Shown: positions 14,762-24,778 of the stretch, piece after piece
Numbering within the stretch: the first letter of the stretch is position 1
How the letters are laid out: each line of letters begins with the position of its first letter
From: Serratia sp. M24T3
GTDB lineage: Bacteria > Pseudomonadota > Gammaproteobacteria > Enterobacterales > Enterobacteriaceae
Direction: 5' to 3'
Length of the DNA stretch: 64,000 bases
Assembly (NCBI RefSeq): GCF_000257645.1
Contig: NZ_AJHJ01000015.1
Location: 35,230-99,229 of the forward strand
The notes under the pieces: generated by a model
Seen by the model: the letters and a program-made list of their open reading frames with translations, nothing else
What the model was told of the DNA's origin: nothing
Database searches by the model: none
Position numbers and translations under genes: made by a program

Positions 14762-17700
14762 ATGTTAAGAACATTATTGGCCATGATCACCAGCAGACTA
14801 TTGTGGGGCTTCGTCGGCATTACTGCGATTTGCGTCATGGTCTGGACCATCGGTCCGCTGGTATCGATTGGCGACTATCGCCCCCTTGAGTCCGAGTTCA
14901 ACCGCTTTGCCACCGTGCTGGTGCTTTACCTGCTTTGGCTGTGCTTCCGACTGGTACCTCGCGTCTGGCGCTCATGGCAAAACCGTCGTCTGGTCAGAAG
15001 ACTGGAAGCCGATAATCGCCCGCAGGAAGAGGCTGCGCCGGTAGAAGATAACCCTGAGCAGCGCCTGCTGACCGAGCGTTTTAACGAAGCGACTCAACTG
15101 TTGAAAAAAGCGCGTTTCGTGAATCCTAAATCGCGTAAATGGCCCGCCTGGATGCAGTATTTCAGCCGTCAGTATCTGTATCAACTGCCGTGGTACATCA
15201 TTATTGGCGCGCCCGGAGCCGGGAAAACTACCGCGCTGGTCAACTCCGGCCTGCATTTTCCGCTGGCAGAAAAGTTTGGCAAAGCGGCGCTGCGAGGCGT
15301 GGGCGGCACGCGCAACTGTGACTGGTGGTTTACCGACGAGGCGATCCTGATTGACACCGCCGGGCGCTATACCACGCAGGAAAGTCAGCACGAGCAGGAT
15401 GCCGGCGAATGGCGCAGCTTTATGTCGCTGCTGAAAAAGTATCGCGCTCGCCAGCCGATTAACGGCGTGATGGTGACTATCAGCGTTGCCGACCTGCTCA
15501 GTGAATCCGAGCAGGTGCTGCATGCGCAGGCCACCGCGCTGCGCCAGCGTTTGATGGAGCTGCACGATCGCCTGGGGATTCAGTTTCCGGTCTACGTGAT
15601 GGTCACCAAAAGTGACCTGATGAAAGGTTTTACCGCCTACTTCTCCGAGTTCAACAAACAGCAGCGTGATCAGATCTGGGGCTTTACCTGGCCGTGGCGT
15701 GAAAGTGAATTAAACCTGCCGCAGGAGTTCGACTATCAGTTTTCTCGCCTCCATCAGCGCCTGAACGACGGCCTGCCAGACATCATGATCGTTGAGCACG
15801 ACAGCCAGAAGCGCGCAGAAAGTTATCTGTTCCCGCAGGAATTCCTGTCGCTGCAACCGGTGCTGAAACAGTATCTCGGCGTGCTGTTTGCCGCCTCTGG
15901 TTTTGAGCGCCCTTTGCGACCGCGCGGCGTGTATTTCACCAGCGGGACACAAGAAGGTCTGCCGTTTGACCGGGTCATGGGTCAGCTTAATCGCGCACTG
16001 AACTTGCCGCCGCTGGCCAGCGATACCCGAGGCAATGACTGGCAAAGTCTGGATGCTGCCAATCCTATTCCGGCGGCGCGCGGGCAGAGTTTTTTCCTGC
16101 AGGGCCTGCTGCAAAAAGTCATTTTTCAGGAATCGGGTCTGGCGGGCAGTAATCCCTGGTGGGAAGTCCGCAACCGGCTGTTTAACTGGATTGGTTACGG
16201 GGTAATGACATTTCTGCTGCTGATCGGCATGGCCTGGTGGCTAATCAGTTATTCACATAACAAACAGTATCTGGCCGATGTGCAAGCCAAGGTGCCAACG
16301 CTCGAGAAGCAAAGCGCGGCGCTGCCGCCGCTGAGTCAGAGCGATATTTATACCTTGCAGCCGCTGCTTGGCAATCTTGAACAACTGCCACAAACGCCAA
16401 AAATTGATGTTAATTCACCGCCGTTCTCCTGGCAGGCGGGGCTGTATCGCGGCGATCAGGTGATTGACGCCTCGCAGTCGCTGTATGAAAAAGCCTTGAA
16501 ACAGCTATTACTGCCGATTGTTGCCCAGCAGGTAACCAGCTGGTTGCGCAGTGATGACGGCAGTGACGTCGATTACAGCTATGAGGCACTCAAGGCCTAT
16601 CAGATGTTGTATATGCCAAAGCAGTACGACGGCAAGCTGCTCAGAACCTGGATCATGCTCAACCTGCAGCGCCAACTGCCCGCAGGCGTGACTCAAAGTC
16701 AGTTAAAGCAGATTGATGATCATCTCGGCAATCTGCTGGATGACCAGATCAACACCTCGCCCTACGAACGTGACGACGCGCTGATCGCCCGCGAACAGGC
16801 CGTGATTAACCGCGCGCCGGTAGCACAGCGGGTTTATGGTCGACTGAAACGCCTGTTGGTCGCCACGGTGCCCGGCACGGTAACGCTGGTCGATCTCGGC
16901 GGCCCGCAGACGGAGCTCGCCTTTTCACGCAAGAGCGGTCAGCCGATCACCAACGGCATTCCGGGCCTGTTTACTCCGAAAGGCTATTGGGATTTTTTCA
17001 ACAAGAATATCGACAGCGTGACCGCCAGCATTCGCACCGACGATGTCTGGGTGCTTAATCGTCAGGGTGATTCTGTCCCGCAAAAAGATATGGAAAACAC
17101 CGTGCGGCAGATGTACATGGAAGATTTTATCGCCCATTGGGACGCCCTGCTCAACGACGTGCAGCTTAATCATATTGGCGATCTTGGTCAGCGCATCAAC
17201 ACCGCGCGCATGTTATCGGGCCGAACTTCACCAATGCGTAATCTGATGATTAATGTCAGCCGTTACGTCACGCTGGAGCGAGCCGAGAAGAAAAGTACTC
17301 AGGGGATGATAGAGAAAGGCAGCGCCATGTTTACCAACACGGCGACCCAGACTTTACAAGCCCTGTTCCGCGCCCGCAAAGCGGCACAGGACGGCAACCT
17401 TGAAGATCCTGAACAGCAAGTGATGGCACATTTTGCACCGATTATCGAGCAGGCGCAGTTTACCGATGCCAAGAACAAAACGATTCCGTTTGATGAACAG
17501 CTGAAAGATATCGATGACCTCTACAGCTATCTGACGGCGGTACAGGACGCCTCCAACACCGGCATTCAGGCCCCTTCAGGCGATGTCATTTCGCGGATGC
17601 AGGCCGATGCCGGTCGCGAGCCGGAGCCGTTCCGCTCGATGTTACTGTCATTGGCCGTGGGTGCCAGCAGTGACACGCAGCGCCGCGACATGGCCAATGT

Positions 17701-18382
17701 GCAAAAGCGCAGCAGCGTTGAGGTCGGCAGTTTCTGTCGCCAGGCGATTGCCGGTCGTTATCCGTTGGTTCACAGCTCCTCGGTGGATATCACCCCGGAC
17801 GATCTGGCGCGCATGTTTGCGCCGGGAACGGGCCTGATGGACACCTTCTTCCGTGAGAATCTGGCGAACAAGGTCGACACCACGCGAGCCAACTGGCGCT
17901 TTGCACCGGGCGTCGACGGTAAAAGCCTGCCGGGCAGCGAATCAATGCTGCGGCCTTTCCAGCAGGCACAGACTATTCGCGATGCTTTTTTTGCTACCGG
18001 TTCAACTACCCCGTCTTACCGCATCACCATTACGCCGGTCAGCATGGACAACAACATTCTCAACCTGACCCTCGACGTTGACGGGCAATTGCTGCGTTAC
18101 AGCCACGGGCCGCAAACGCCGCAGGTGGTGAGCTGGCCGGGACCGGGGCAAACCGGGCAAGTGAGGATGCAGCTGGGATTAACCGACGGCACCACCGATA
18201 CGCTGTCCACCTCGGGGCCGTGGGCGCTGAATCGCCTGTTCGACAAGGCCAGACTGTCGCCCGGAAGCACCAGTCTCAGCCATATCGCCCGCTTCAGCAT
18301 CAGTGGCCATCAGGTGGAATTGCAATATACCGCCAACAGCATTCGTAATCCCCTCCAGCTGCCGGGTTTTAGCTGCCCATAA
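14762..18382 (+). CDS. tssM: TssM (IcmF) inner-membrane protein
   Basis: This 1206-residue protein spans the periplasm and connects TssL with TssJ. Two membrane helices lie near the N-terminus (about 13-36 and 48-68) and a third near residues 473-497. The cytoplasmic loop between them carries an intact Walker A motif, GAPGAGKT, at residues 149-156. It also carries a G-domain-like IDTAGRY and a VTKSD motif, so nucleotide binding is possible; some TssM proteins lack this. The large periplasmic part ends with the beta-rich domain that binds TssJ. Its start is 14 bases after tssL. Confidence 0.95.
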   Translation: MLRTLLAMITSRLLWGFVGITAICVMVWTIGPLVSIGDYRPLESEFNRFATVLVLYLLWLCFRLVPRVWRSWQNRRLVRRLEADNRPQEEAAPVEDNPEQRLLTERFNEATQLLKKARFVNPKSRKWPAWMQYFSRQYLYQLPWYIIIGAPGAGKTTALVNSGLHFPLAEKFGKAALRGVGGTRNCDWWFTDEAILIDTAGRYTTQESQHEQDAGEWRSFMSLLKKYRARQPINGVMVTISVADLLSESEQVLHAQATALRQRLMELHDRLGIQFPVYVMVTKSDLMKGFTAYFSEFNKQQRDQIWGFTWPWRESELNLPQEFDYQFSRLHQRLNDGLPDIMIVEHDSQKRAESYLFPQEFLSLQPVLKQYLGVLFAASGFERPLRPRGVYFTSGTQEGLPFDRVMGQLNRALNLPPLASDTRGNDWQSLDAANPIPAARGQSFFLQGLLQKVIFQESGLAGSNPWWEVRNRLFNWIGYGVMTFLLLIGMAWWLISYSHNKQYLADVQAKVPTLEKQSAALPPLSQSDIYTLQPLLGNLEQLPQTPKIDVNSPPFSWQAGLYRGDQVIDASQSLYEKALKQLLLPIVAQQVTSWLRSDDGSDVDYSYEALKAYQMLYMPKQYDGKLLRTWIMLNLQRQLPAGVTQSQLKQIDDHLGNLLDDQINTSPYERDDALIAREQAVINRAPVAQRVYGRLKRLLVATVPGTVTLVDLGGPQTELAFSRKSGQPITNGIPGLFTPKGYWDFFNKNIDSVTASIRTDDVWVLNRQGDSVPQKDMENTVRQMYMEDFIAHWDALLNDVQLNHIGDLGQRINTARMLSGRTSPMRNLMINVSRYVTLERAEKKSTQGMIEKGSAMFTNTATQTLQALFRARKAAQDGNLEDPEQQVMAHFAPIIEQAQFTDAKNKTIPFDEQLKDIDDLYSYLTAVQDASNTGIQAPSGDVISRMQADAGREPEPFRSMLLSLAVGASSDTQRRDMANVQKRSSVEVGSFCRQAIAGRYPLVHSSSVDITPDDLARMFAPGTGLMDTFFRENLANKVDTTRANWRFAPGVDGKSLPGSESMLRPFQQAQTIRDAFFATGSTTPSYRITITPVSMDNNILNLTLDVDGQLLRYSHGPQTPQVVSWPGPGQTGQVRMQLGLTDGTTDTLSTSGPWALNRLFDKARLSPGSTSLSHIARFSISGHQVELQYTANSIRNPLQLPGFSCP

Positions 18383-18402
18383 GCCGTGAAAGGAAAAACA
18401 AG

Positions 18403-19125
18403 ATGACGCAACCTTCTACGCCCGACAGACCTGCGCCCGGCTGGTACGGAAAACTTCCCGGCAATGGCGATTTTTTGCGTCGTCGCTTGCCGGACGGGCT
18501 GATTAACAGTTGGTCTCACTGGTTTCAGTCGGGGATTGCCTGGCAAAAGCAGCAGCCCGCAACCGGCGTACCGGTGACGCAGTTCGCCATGGCGCCGGTA
18601 TGGAATTTTATTATCCCCGCCGCGCTGAGCGGTCAACACATTCAGATGGGATGCATGTTACCGGCACAGGACCGCGTCGGGCGTCAGTATCCCATCTGCG
18701 CGATGAGCTTGCTGACTCTGGAAGAATGGCATCCGCTACAGTTGCGCATTGCCGGTCCGTGGTATCGCCAACTGGGCATGACGCTTAACGAGGCGGTGAA
18801 TCAGCGCTGCACCGCCGACCAGCTCGATCAGTCTCTGCTAACCATGCCCGCGCTGCCGAAACCGGATACCGGTGGGCTTTCGGACATTTTCGACGTTATT
18901 GGCTATCGCGACATTCCCGGCACGCTGAACTGGCCGCAGGTCGAGGAGTATTTTAACCCGTCGCAGTACACCAGCTTCTGGTGGACCAACCAGAGCGATG
19001 GCAGCCCGCTGTTTACACACGTCCACAGCGGAAACTTTACTACACGTCTGTTCTCACTGCTGTTTCAGTCGGCCAATGCCCGACACACCGGGCGCAATGG
19101 TCTCTATCCGCCGATGTTTGAATGA
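18403..19125 (+). CDS. tagF: TagF (DUF2094) post-translational repressor
   Basis: The 240-residue protein shows the DUF2094 N-terminal signature (GWYGKLPGNGDFLRRRLP) and the later NFIIPAALSG-type segment seen in this family. TagF blocks assembly, in known systems by interacting with the FHA protein, and works in opposition to the kinase pathway. Its presence with an FHA protein, PP2C phosphatase and kinase in the same operon indicates threonine-phosphorylation control of firing. No fusion to the phosphatase is seen here; the phosphatase is a separate gene at 24778. Confidence 0.9.
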   Translation: MTQPSTPDRPAPGWYGKLPGNGDFLRRRLPDGLINSWSHWFQSGIAWQKQQPATGVPVTQFAMAPVWNFIIPAALSGQHIQMGCMLPAQDRVGRQYPICAMSLLTLEEWHPLQLRIAGPWYRQLGMTLNEAVNQRCTADQLDQSLLTMPALPKPDTGGLSDIFDVIGYRDIPGTLNWPQVEEYFNPSQYTSFWWTNQSDGSPLFTHVHSGNFTTRLFSLLFQSANARHTGRNGLYPPMFE

Positions 19126-19157
19126 GGCGCTTAATTTATTGCAAGACAGGAACGTGG

Positions 19158-20192
19158 ATGAATATCGAACCGCTGCTGGCACCCATCAGTGCCGAACATC
19201 CCTGCGGGGAAAATCTCGAATATGACGCCGAGTTTATGAGTTTCGAACGCGCCTGCGAGGGCAAAGCCGAACAACAGTTTGGCAAAACCATTATCCCCGC
19301 CGAAGCCCCGGACTGGCGTCAGGTTGAAAAACAGGGCCAGGCGCTGATGACTCGCTCCAAAGATTTACGGGTCATTTTACCACTCACCGAAGCCTGGACT
19401 CATCTCAACGGGCTGGAAGGTTTTGAAGCTGGGCTAAGTTTATTAACCGCGATCACCGAGAAATACTGGGAGCAGCTTTATCCCGAACTTAATTTCGACG
19501 GCGAGCCGGACCCGCTGCTGCGCATTAATACCCTGGCCAGCCTAGGCGAGCAGTCTTCATTAATGGCGGCGCTGCGGCAGGCCAAATTGCTGAAAAGCCC
19601 GAGCGGTGACATCTCTTTTCGAGATGCCGCTGCATTAATAGACGGCAGTAAAAATGATTGTGCGGGTTATCCCGGCGGCCTGTCGCGCCTGCAACAGGAG
19701 TTGGCAGACGGCGAAAACCCATCCGTGCAGACACTGGTCAGTATCGACGCCAGCCTGCGCCAGCTGCACCAGTGGGTGACCGGTCATCTGGGCGAAAGCG
19801 GAATGCCGGATCTCAGTGGCCTGTTTCGTACTCTCTCTGCGCTGTTGCAGGGTTATCACCAGCAGCAACAGGCACGGCTGCAGGCACAAGACGAGCAACT
19901 TGCCGCCGCCGAAGCGATAGCAGGAGAAAATACCGTGACCACAGCGACCACAACCGCCGCACCGCCGGTGACCGACTGGCGGCAGGCACAGCTCACCTCT
20001 AAAGAAGACGCCCAGCTGATGCTGGAAAAAGTGAAGCAATATTTTCGTCAATACGAACCCAGCCATCCGGCACCGATGATGCTGGAGCGCGTCGAGCGGC
20101 TGATTCAGCTCGATTTTCTGGAGATTATCCGCGAACTGGCACCCGATGCTGTCAATCAGCTGAAAGGCGTGCTGGGACGTAACGACAGCTAG
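19158..20192 (+). CDS. tssA: TssA cap protein
   Basis: The 344-residue protein begins with the ImpA/TssA N-terminal domain (PLLAPISAEHPCGENLEYD, then FGKTIIPAEAPDW). TssA starts and caps polymerisation of the sheath. It is of the short type, with a C-terminal helical segment (EDAQLMLEKVKQYFRQYEPSHP) after a Gln/Ala-rich linker. ATG 19158 is chosen from the family start and the AGGA at 19148-19151. An upstream in-frame ATG overlapping the tagF stop exists but lacks homology. Confidence 0.88.
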   Translation: MNIEPLLAPISAEHPCGENLEYDAEFMSFERACEGKAEQQFGKTIIPAEAPDWRQVEKQGQALMTRSKDLRVILPLTEAWTHLNGLEGFEAGLSLLTAITEKYWEQLYPELNFDGEPDPLLRINTLASLGEQSSLMAALRQAKLLKSPSGDISFRDAAALIDGSKNDCAGYPGGLSRLQQELADGENPSVQTLVSIDASLRQLHQWVTGHLGESGMPDLSGLFRTLSALLQGYHQQQQARLQAQDEQLAAAEAIAGENTVTTATTTAAPPVTDWRQAQLTSKEDAQLMLEKVKQYFRQYEPSHPAPMMLERVERLIQLDFLEIIRELAPDAVNQLKGVLGRNDS

Positions 20193-20247
20193 GCCTTCGC
20201 GCCGACTCTTATTTAACCGCAGTGCATTTACTTGATGGAGAAACCAG

Positions 20248-20808
20248 ATGGCAAACTTCCCAGGCATAAAAAAAGCCCGCAGCGGGCAGAAATTCATTGC
20301 CCGTAATCGTGCACCGCGCGTGCAGATCGAATATGACGTCGAAATTTATGGCTCCGAGAAAAAAATCCAGATCCCCTTTGTCATGGGCGTAATGGCGGAT
20401 TTGGTGGGCCAGTCGCAGCAGGACCAAATGCCTATCGACGAGCGCAAGTTCCTCGAGATTGACATCGATAACTTTGACGAGCGCATGAAGGCCTTACAGC
20501 CGCACATTGCCTATCACGTCGATAACACATTGACCGGTAAGGGCATGCTGGGCGTAGACCTGACGTTCAACAGCATGGACGATTTTTCACCTGACGCTAT
20601 CGTCCGTCGCGTCGAGCCGCTGGACAAACTGCTCGACGCCCGCACCCAGCTTTCCAACCTGCTTTCCTATATGGATGGCAAAAACGGCGCTGAAGAGCTG
20701 ATCTCTGAAATCCTTAAAAACCCTACCCTGCTCAAATCGCTGACTAACGCCGCGAAACCGGCCGACAAAGTGGCAGAAGACAGCAGCACGGAGACTAATC
20801 ATGAGTAA
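20248..20808 (+). CDS. tssB: TssB sheath protein (VipA)
   Basis: The 186-residue small sheath subunit has the family pattern RAPRVQIEYDVEIYG near the N-terminus, followed by LPFVMG-like IPFVMGVMADL and the NTL..GKGMLGVDLTF segment. Together with TssC it forms the contractile sheath around the Hcp tube. Its end overlaps the tssC start by eight bases, indicating translational coupling that keeps the two subunits in balance. Confidence 0.96.
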   Translation: MANFPGIKKARSGQKFIARNRAPRVQIEYDVEIYGSEKKIQIPFVMGVMADLVGQSQQDQMPIDERKFLEIDIDNFDERMKALQPHIAYHVDNTLTGKGMLGVDLTFNSMDDFSPDAIVRRVEPLDKLLDARTQLSNLLSYMDGKNGAEELISEILKNPTLLKSLTNAAKPADKVAEDSSTETNHE

Positions 20809-22303
20809 TTCCTCAACGACTCCTCTTGAACAGGCTTCACAGCAAAGCTTTACCCAGGATGAATTCTCGGCGCTGCTCAATAAAGAATTCAAGCCAAAAA
20901 CCGATTCTGCCCGCGATGCTATCGAAAGCGCGGTGAAAACCCTGGCCGAGCAGGCGCTGGAAAATACCGTGCCGCTGTCGACCGACGCCTACCGCACCAT
21001 TCAGGCGCTGATCGCAGAAATAGACCAGAAGCTGTCGCAGCAGGTTAACCAGATCATGCATCACGAATCTTTCCAGAAGCTGGAAGGCGCGTGGCGCGGT
21101 CTGCATTATCTGGTCAACAACACTGAAACCGACGAAATGCTGAAAATCCGCGTGATGAATATCAGCAAGAAAGAGCTGGCGCGCAATCTGAAACGCCATA
21201 AGGGTATCGGCTGGGATCAGGGTCCGCTGTTTAAAAAAATCTATGAAGAAGAGTACGGACAGTTTGGTGGCGAACCGTTTGGCTGCCTGATTGGCGACTA
21301 CTATTTCGACCACAGCCCGCAGGATGTCGAAACGCTGGGCGAGATTGCCAAGATAAGCGCCGCCGCGCACTGCCCGTTCATCTCGGGTGCCTCGCCGAGC
21401 GCGCTGCAGATGGAAAGCTGGCAAGAGCTGGCTAACCCGCGTGACCTGACCAAGATCTTCCAGAATACTGAGTACGCTGCCTGGCGCACGCTGCGCGAAA
21501 GTGAAGATACCCGTTATCTGGGCCTGGTGATGCCGCGCTTCCTGTCACGTTTGCCCTACGGTATTCGCACCAATCCAGTAGACAGCTTTGATTTTGAAGA
21601 AGATACCGAAGGCGCAACCCACAAGAACTACACCTGGGCCAACGCCGCCTACGCCATGGGCGCAAACATCAACCGTTCATTTAAAGAGTTCGGCTGGTGT
21701 ACGTCGATTCGCGGTGTCGAGTCCGGCGGTTCGGTTGAAAACCTGCCGTGCCATGTGTTCCCGAGCGACGACGGCGGCGTGGATATGAAATGTCCGACGG
21801 AAATTGCCATCAGCGACCGTCGTGAAGCCGAGCTGGCGAAAAACGGCTTTATCCCTCTGATTCACCGTAAAAACTCTGACTTTGCCGCGTTTATCGGTGC
21901 GCAGTCGCTGCAAAAACCGGAAGAGTATTACGACGCTGACGCCAGCGCCAACGCTCAACTGGCAGCGCGCCTGCCGTACCTGTTTGCCTGCTGCCGCTTT
22001 GCCCATTATCTGAAATGCATTGTGCGCGACAAGATTGGTTCGTTCCGCGAGCGCCAAGACATGGAACGCTGGCTGAACGAGTGGATCGTTCACTATGTGG
22101 ATGGCGACCCGGCCAACTCTTCCCAACAAACCAAATCGCGTAAGCCACTGGCTGACGCACAAATCCAGGTCGAAGAAATTGAGGACAATCCCGGTTATTA
22201 CTCGGCCAAGTTCTTCCTGCGCCCGCACTACCAGCTGGAAGGGTTAACGGTGTCTCTGCGCCTGGTATCCAAACTGCCTTCGCTTAAACAAAAGCAGGCT
22301 TAG
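20801..22303 (+). CDS. tssC: TssC sheath protein (VipB)
   Basis: The 500-residue large sheath subunit carries the strongly conserved segments WRGLHYLV, FGCLIGDYYFDHSPQDVETL and the long C-terminal NRFAHYLK-like CRFAHYLKCIVRDKIGSFR region. It binds TssB through beta-strand exchange and is recycled by ClpV. Length is standard and there is no sign of damage. Confidence 0.97.
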   Translation: MSNSSTTPLEQASQQSFTQDEFSALLNKEFKPKTDSARDAIESAVKTLAEQALENTVPLSTDAYRTIQALIAEIDQKLSQQVNQIMHHESFQKLEGAWRGLHYLVNNTETDEMLKIRVMNISKKELARNLKRHKGIGWDQGPLFKKIYEEEYGQFGGEPFGCLIGDYYFDHSPQDVETLGEIAKISAAAHCPFISGASPSALQMESWQELANPRDLTKIFQNTEYAAWRTLRESEDTRYLGLVMPRFLSRLPYGIRTNPVDSFDFEEDTEGATHKNYTWANAAYAMGANINRSFKEFGWCTSIRGVESGGSVENLPCHVFPSDDGGVDMKCPTEIAISDRREAELAKNGFIPLIHRKNSDFAAFIGAQSLQKPEEYYDADASANAQLAARLPYLFACCRFAHYLKCIVRDKIGSFRERQDMERWLNEWIVHYVDGDPANSSQQTKSRKPLADAQIQVEEIEDNPGYYSAKFFLRPHYQLEGLTVSLRLVSKLPSLKQKQA

Positions 22304-22378
22304 CGGTCACTCGCTTTTATCTCTTGTCGGTTTTCACTACCCCTTCGTTTACACAATGACTAATGGAGTTTTTCAACT

Positions 22379-22861
22379 ATGGCTATTTCAATGTTCCTGC
22401 AGGTTAGCGGTATCACTGGCGAATCAAAAGATTCCAACCACACCGGATGGTCGGACATTTTATCTTTCTCCTGGGGCGCCAATCAGCCAAACAACATGAA
22501 CGTCGGTGGCGGTGGCGGTGCCGGTAAAGTGTATTTTAACGATCTGCACGTGAATGCGCTGATCGACAAAGCGACGCCGAGCCTGATGAAATACTGTGCC
22601 AACGGTGAGCACATCCCAACCATTACATTGTCTGTTTGCAAGGCCGGTGGGACTCAGGTTGAGTACACCCAAATCGTTCTGACTCAGGTTTTGGTGACCG
22701 CAGTGCAATATATCGGTGCCCACACTGATGACACCGTCGGCATCAACTATTCATTCCAGGCCGCGTCGGTCAAGAGCGAATACTGGGTGCAGCTGGATAC
22801 CGGTGGTCAGGGTGCTTCTACCGAATTCACTTGGGATATCAAACAGAACACCGGTTCTTAA
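22379..22861 (+). CDS. hcp: Hcp tube protein (TssD)
   Basis: This 160-residue protein is the hexameric ring that stacks into the inner tube. It opens with MAISMFLQVSGITGESKDSN and contains the typical LHVNALIDKATPSLMKYCANG and VGINYSFQAASVK segments. There is no toxin extension. A 75-base gap before it and a hairpin after it suggest a more abundant or separately stabilised hcp message, as is usual for this highly made subunit. Confidence 0.96.
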   Translation: MAISMFLQVSGITGESKDSNHTGWSDILSFSWGANQPNNMNVGGGGGAGKVYFNDLHVNALIDKATPSLMKYCANGEHIPTITLSVCKAGGTQVEYTQIVLTQVLVTAVQYIGAHTDDTVGINYSFQAASVKSEYWVQLDTGGQGASTEFTWDIKQNTGS

Positions 22862-22890
22862 TCGCCTATCTTTTTGTAAAAACTTAACAA

Positions 22891-22912
22891 ATCCCCTCTT
22901 TTTGGAGGGGAT
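22891..22912 (+). terminator. hairpin after hcp
   Basis: ATCCCCTC and GAGGGGAT form a perfect 8-bp stem with a 6-base loop, 30 bases after the hcp stop. No T-run follows, so it is more likely a partial terminator or a 3' stabiliser that sets hcp mRNA levels above those of downstream genes. Confidence 0.6.
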
Positions 22913-22948
22913 AGTTCCGCCTCAGGTGAACTCATTCAGGTTGCGACT

Positions 22949-24778
22949 ATGCGATTTACCCTCGTAAAAAGTAAAAATGGCGTTCAGCCCCCCCAGACCA
23001 GCTGCGACTTCGCCCCGCCGGGTGGCACTATTGGCCGCAGTGAGGATAATAATTTCACCTTGCCAGATGAAAACCGCGCAATTTCACGGTTGCAGGCGCT
23101 GGTCCATATTTCTGCCGAGGGCGAATGCCGCCTGACCAATCGCGGCAATGTGATCAACGTTGAGTTCAATGGCATTCCACTGGAGCGCGGTCGTCAGGTT
23201 GAATTGCAGGATGGCGATCGGCTGGGTATCGGTGACTATCTGATTGAAGTGTCATCCCTGGCTCAAAGCGCACCAAAAACGGACGCGGCGCTGATGTCAA
23301 AATCGTTGAAAGCCGTGCCAGCCAGCTCTCGGCTCAGCCCGGCAGCCGCGATTCCCGGTGAAATATGGGACAGCCTTGCCGATGAATTTTCCACTGATAA
23401 CCGTGCGCAAACCCAGGCTCAGGCCGCTGCCGATGTGCAAAAAGCTAAAAATAATCCGCTGACCGAGTTGCAGACCCAGGAATTGAATCCTGTTGATCCT
23501 ATCCTGCAAATCGAAAACCCTGCCGAGCTGCACCAGCTCAATAAACGCGAGACTGACCCGACGCGCTTATTCACAGCCGACAGCCCGTTTGAGCAGGAAC
23601 ACATTCTTAAGAATCCGACGCCGAGCGCGCTTTTGGCACAGGAATCATCGTTAAAAAGGCCCGACTCGGCGCAGCAGGAACTGGATCCGCTGGCACTGTT
23701 TGGCGGTGCAGCAACCTCGTCCGATGGCAATGACCTGTTCGGCCTGATGGTCGATAGCGGCCAGCCTCTAACGCCGCCGGAGCATTTTCAGAGTATTGAG
23801 CCGCAGGCCGAACCGCCCAAACAGCCCTCTGTTCAGCACTCACAGCCGCTGCCGACAGAAGCTTTGACACGCCCCGATCCTCAGCCGCCATTGCCATCAG
23901 AGATGCGCCCTGAAATTCAGGCTCATCTTGCGCGACAGGCAGAGCAGGCAAGTCGTCAACGCTCTCCTGAGCCACAGCAGGCCTACGAGCCTCATTCAGC
24001 TCCTTTTACTGCCGAACAACCCTCGTCAGAAGCTCCCGTTAACCCAACGTTTGAGCCGGAAGAAAAACTTGCTCCGCAACCTTCGCTTTCAGCGGGCCGC
24101 ATGGGTATCGATCCGGTTTCCTACCAGCGCCAACCGGCGCGGCAAAGTGATAACAGCCCGCACCTTGACGGCAACCTGTTGCAAGGCCTGCTGGAAGGCA
24201 TCGGCCTGAGCGATATGCAAAATCAGCCGGATTTCGATGCAGAGAAGATGCGCCTGCTGGGTCAGGTTGTCAGCCTGTTTTCGCAAGGCACCGTCGCGCT
24301 GCTGTCTTCGCGCTCAATGCTGAAACGCGGGGTCAAAGCGGAGATGACGATGATCCTCGATGAAGCCAACAACCCGTTCAAACTGCTGCCTTCCGGGAAA
24401 ACGGTACTGATGCAGATGTTTGGTACTCAGATGCCGGGTTTTATGCAGCCAGAACAGGCGGTGCGTGACGCGCTAATCGATTTGCAGGCCCACCAGCTCG
24501 GGATGATCGCCGGCATTCGCGCCATCATTGCTGCCATGTTGCAATCTTTCAATCCAGAACTGCTGGAAACTCAGGCGCGGGAGGCCGGACAGCTGCCGCG
24601 AATGGCGCTCTCCACCAAGCGCAAGGCTGCACTCTGGGACTATTTCATCAAGAACTATCAAAAGACGTCGGGAGAAATTGAGGATGATTTCCATACCCTG
24701 TTTGGCGAGGCTTTTCTGCATGCCTATGACGTTGAAGTTGAACAATACAAAGACCTGCAAACCAAACAGGGAAAATAA
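22949..24778 (+). CDS. tagH: FHA-domain protein (Fha/TagH/ImpI)
   Basis: The 609-residue protein has an N-terminal forkhead-associated domain (residues about 5-110) with the phosphothreonine-binding pattern GTIGRSEDNNFTLPD and NRGNVINVEFNG. A long Pro/Gln-rich linker (about 115-410) leads to the C-terminal domain of the ImpI/VasC family (KRGVKAEMTMILDEANNPFK). It binds the phosphorylated kinase or substrates and promotes assembly. Its stop overlaps the phosphatase start by one base (TAATG). Confidence 0.92.
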   Translation: MRFTLVKSKNGVQPPQTSCDFAPPGGTIGRSEDNNFTLPDENRAISRLQALVHISAEGECRLTNRGNVINVEFNGIPLERGRQVELQDGDRLGIGDYLIEVSSLAQSAPKTDAALMSKSLKAVPASSRLSPAAAIPGEIWDSLADEFSTDNRAQTQAQAAADVQKAKNNPLTELQTQELNPVDPILQIENPAELHQLNKRETDPTRLFTADSPFEQEHILKNPTPSALLAQESSLKRPDSAQQELDPLALFGGAATSSDGNDLFGLMVDSGQPLTPPEHFQSIEPQAEPPKQPSVQHSQPLPTEALTRPDPQPPLPSEMRPEIQAHLARQAEQASRQRSPEPQQAYEPHSAPFTAEQPSSEAPVNPTFEPEEKLAPQPSLSAGRMGIDPVSYQRQPARQSDNSPHLDGNLLQGLLEGIGLSDMQNQPDFDAEKMRLLGQVVSLFSQGTVALLSSRSMLKRGVKAEMTMILDEANNPFKLLPSGKTVLMQMFGTQMPGFMQPEQAVRDALIDLQAHQLGMIAGIRAIIAAMLQSFNPELLETQAREAGQLPRMALSTKRKAALWDYFIKNYQKTSGEIEDDFHTLFGEAFLHAYDVEVEQYKDLQTKQGK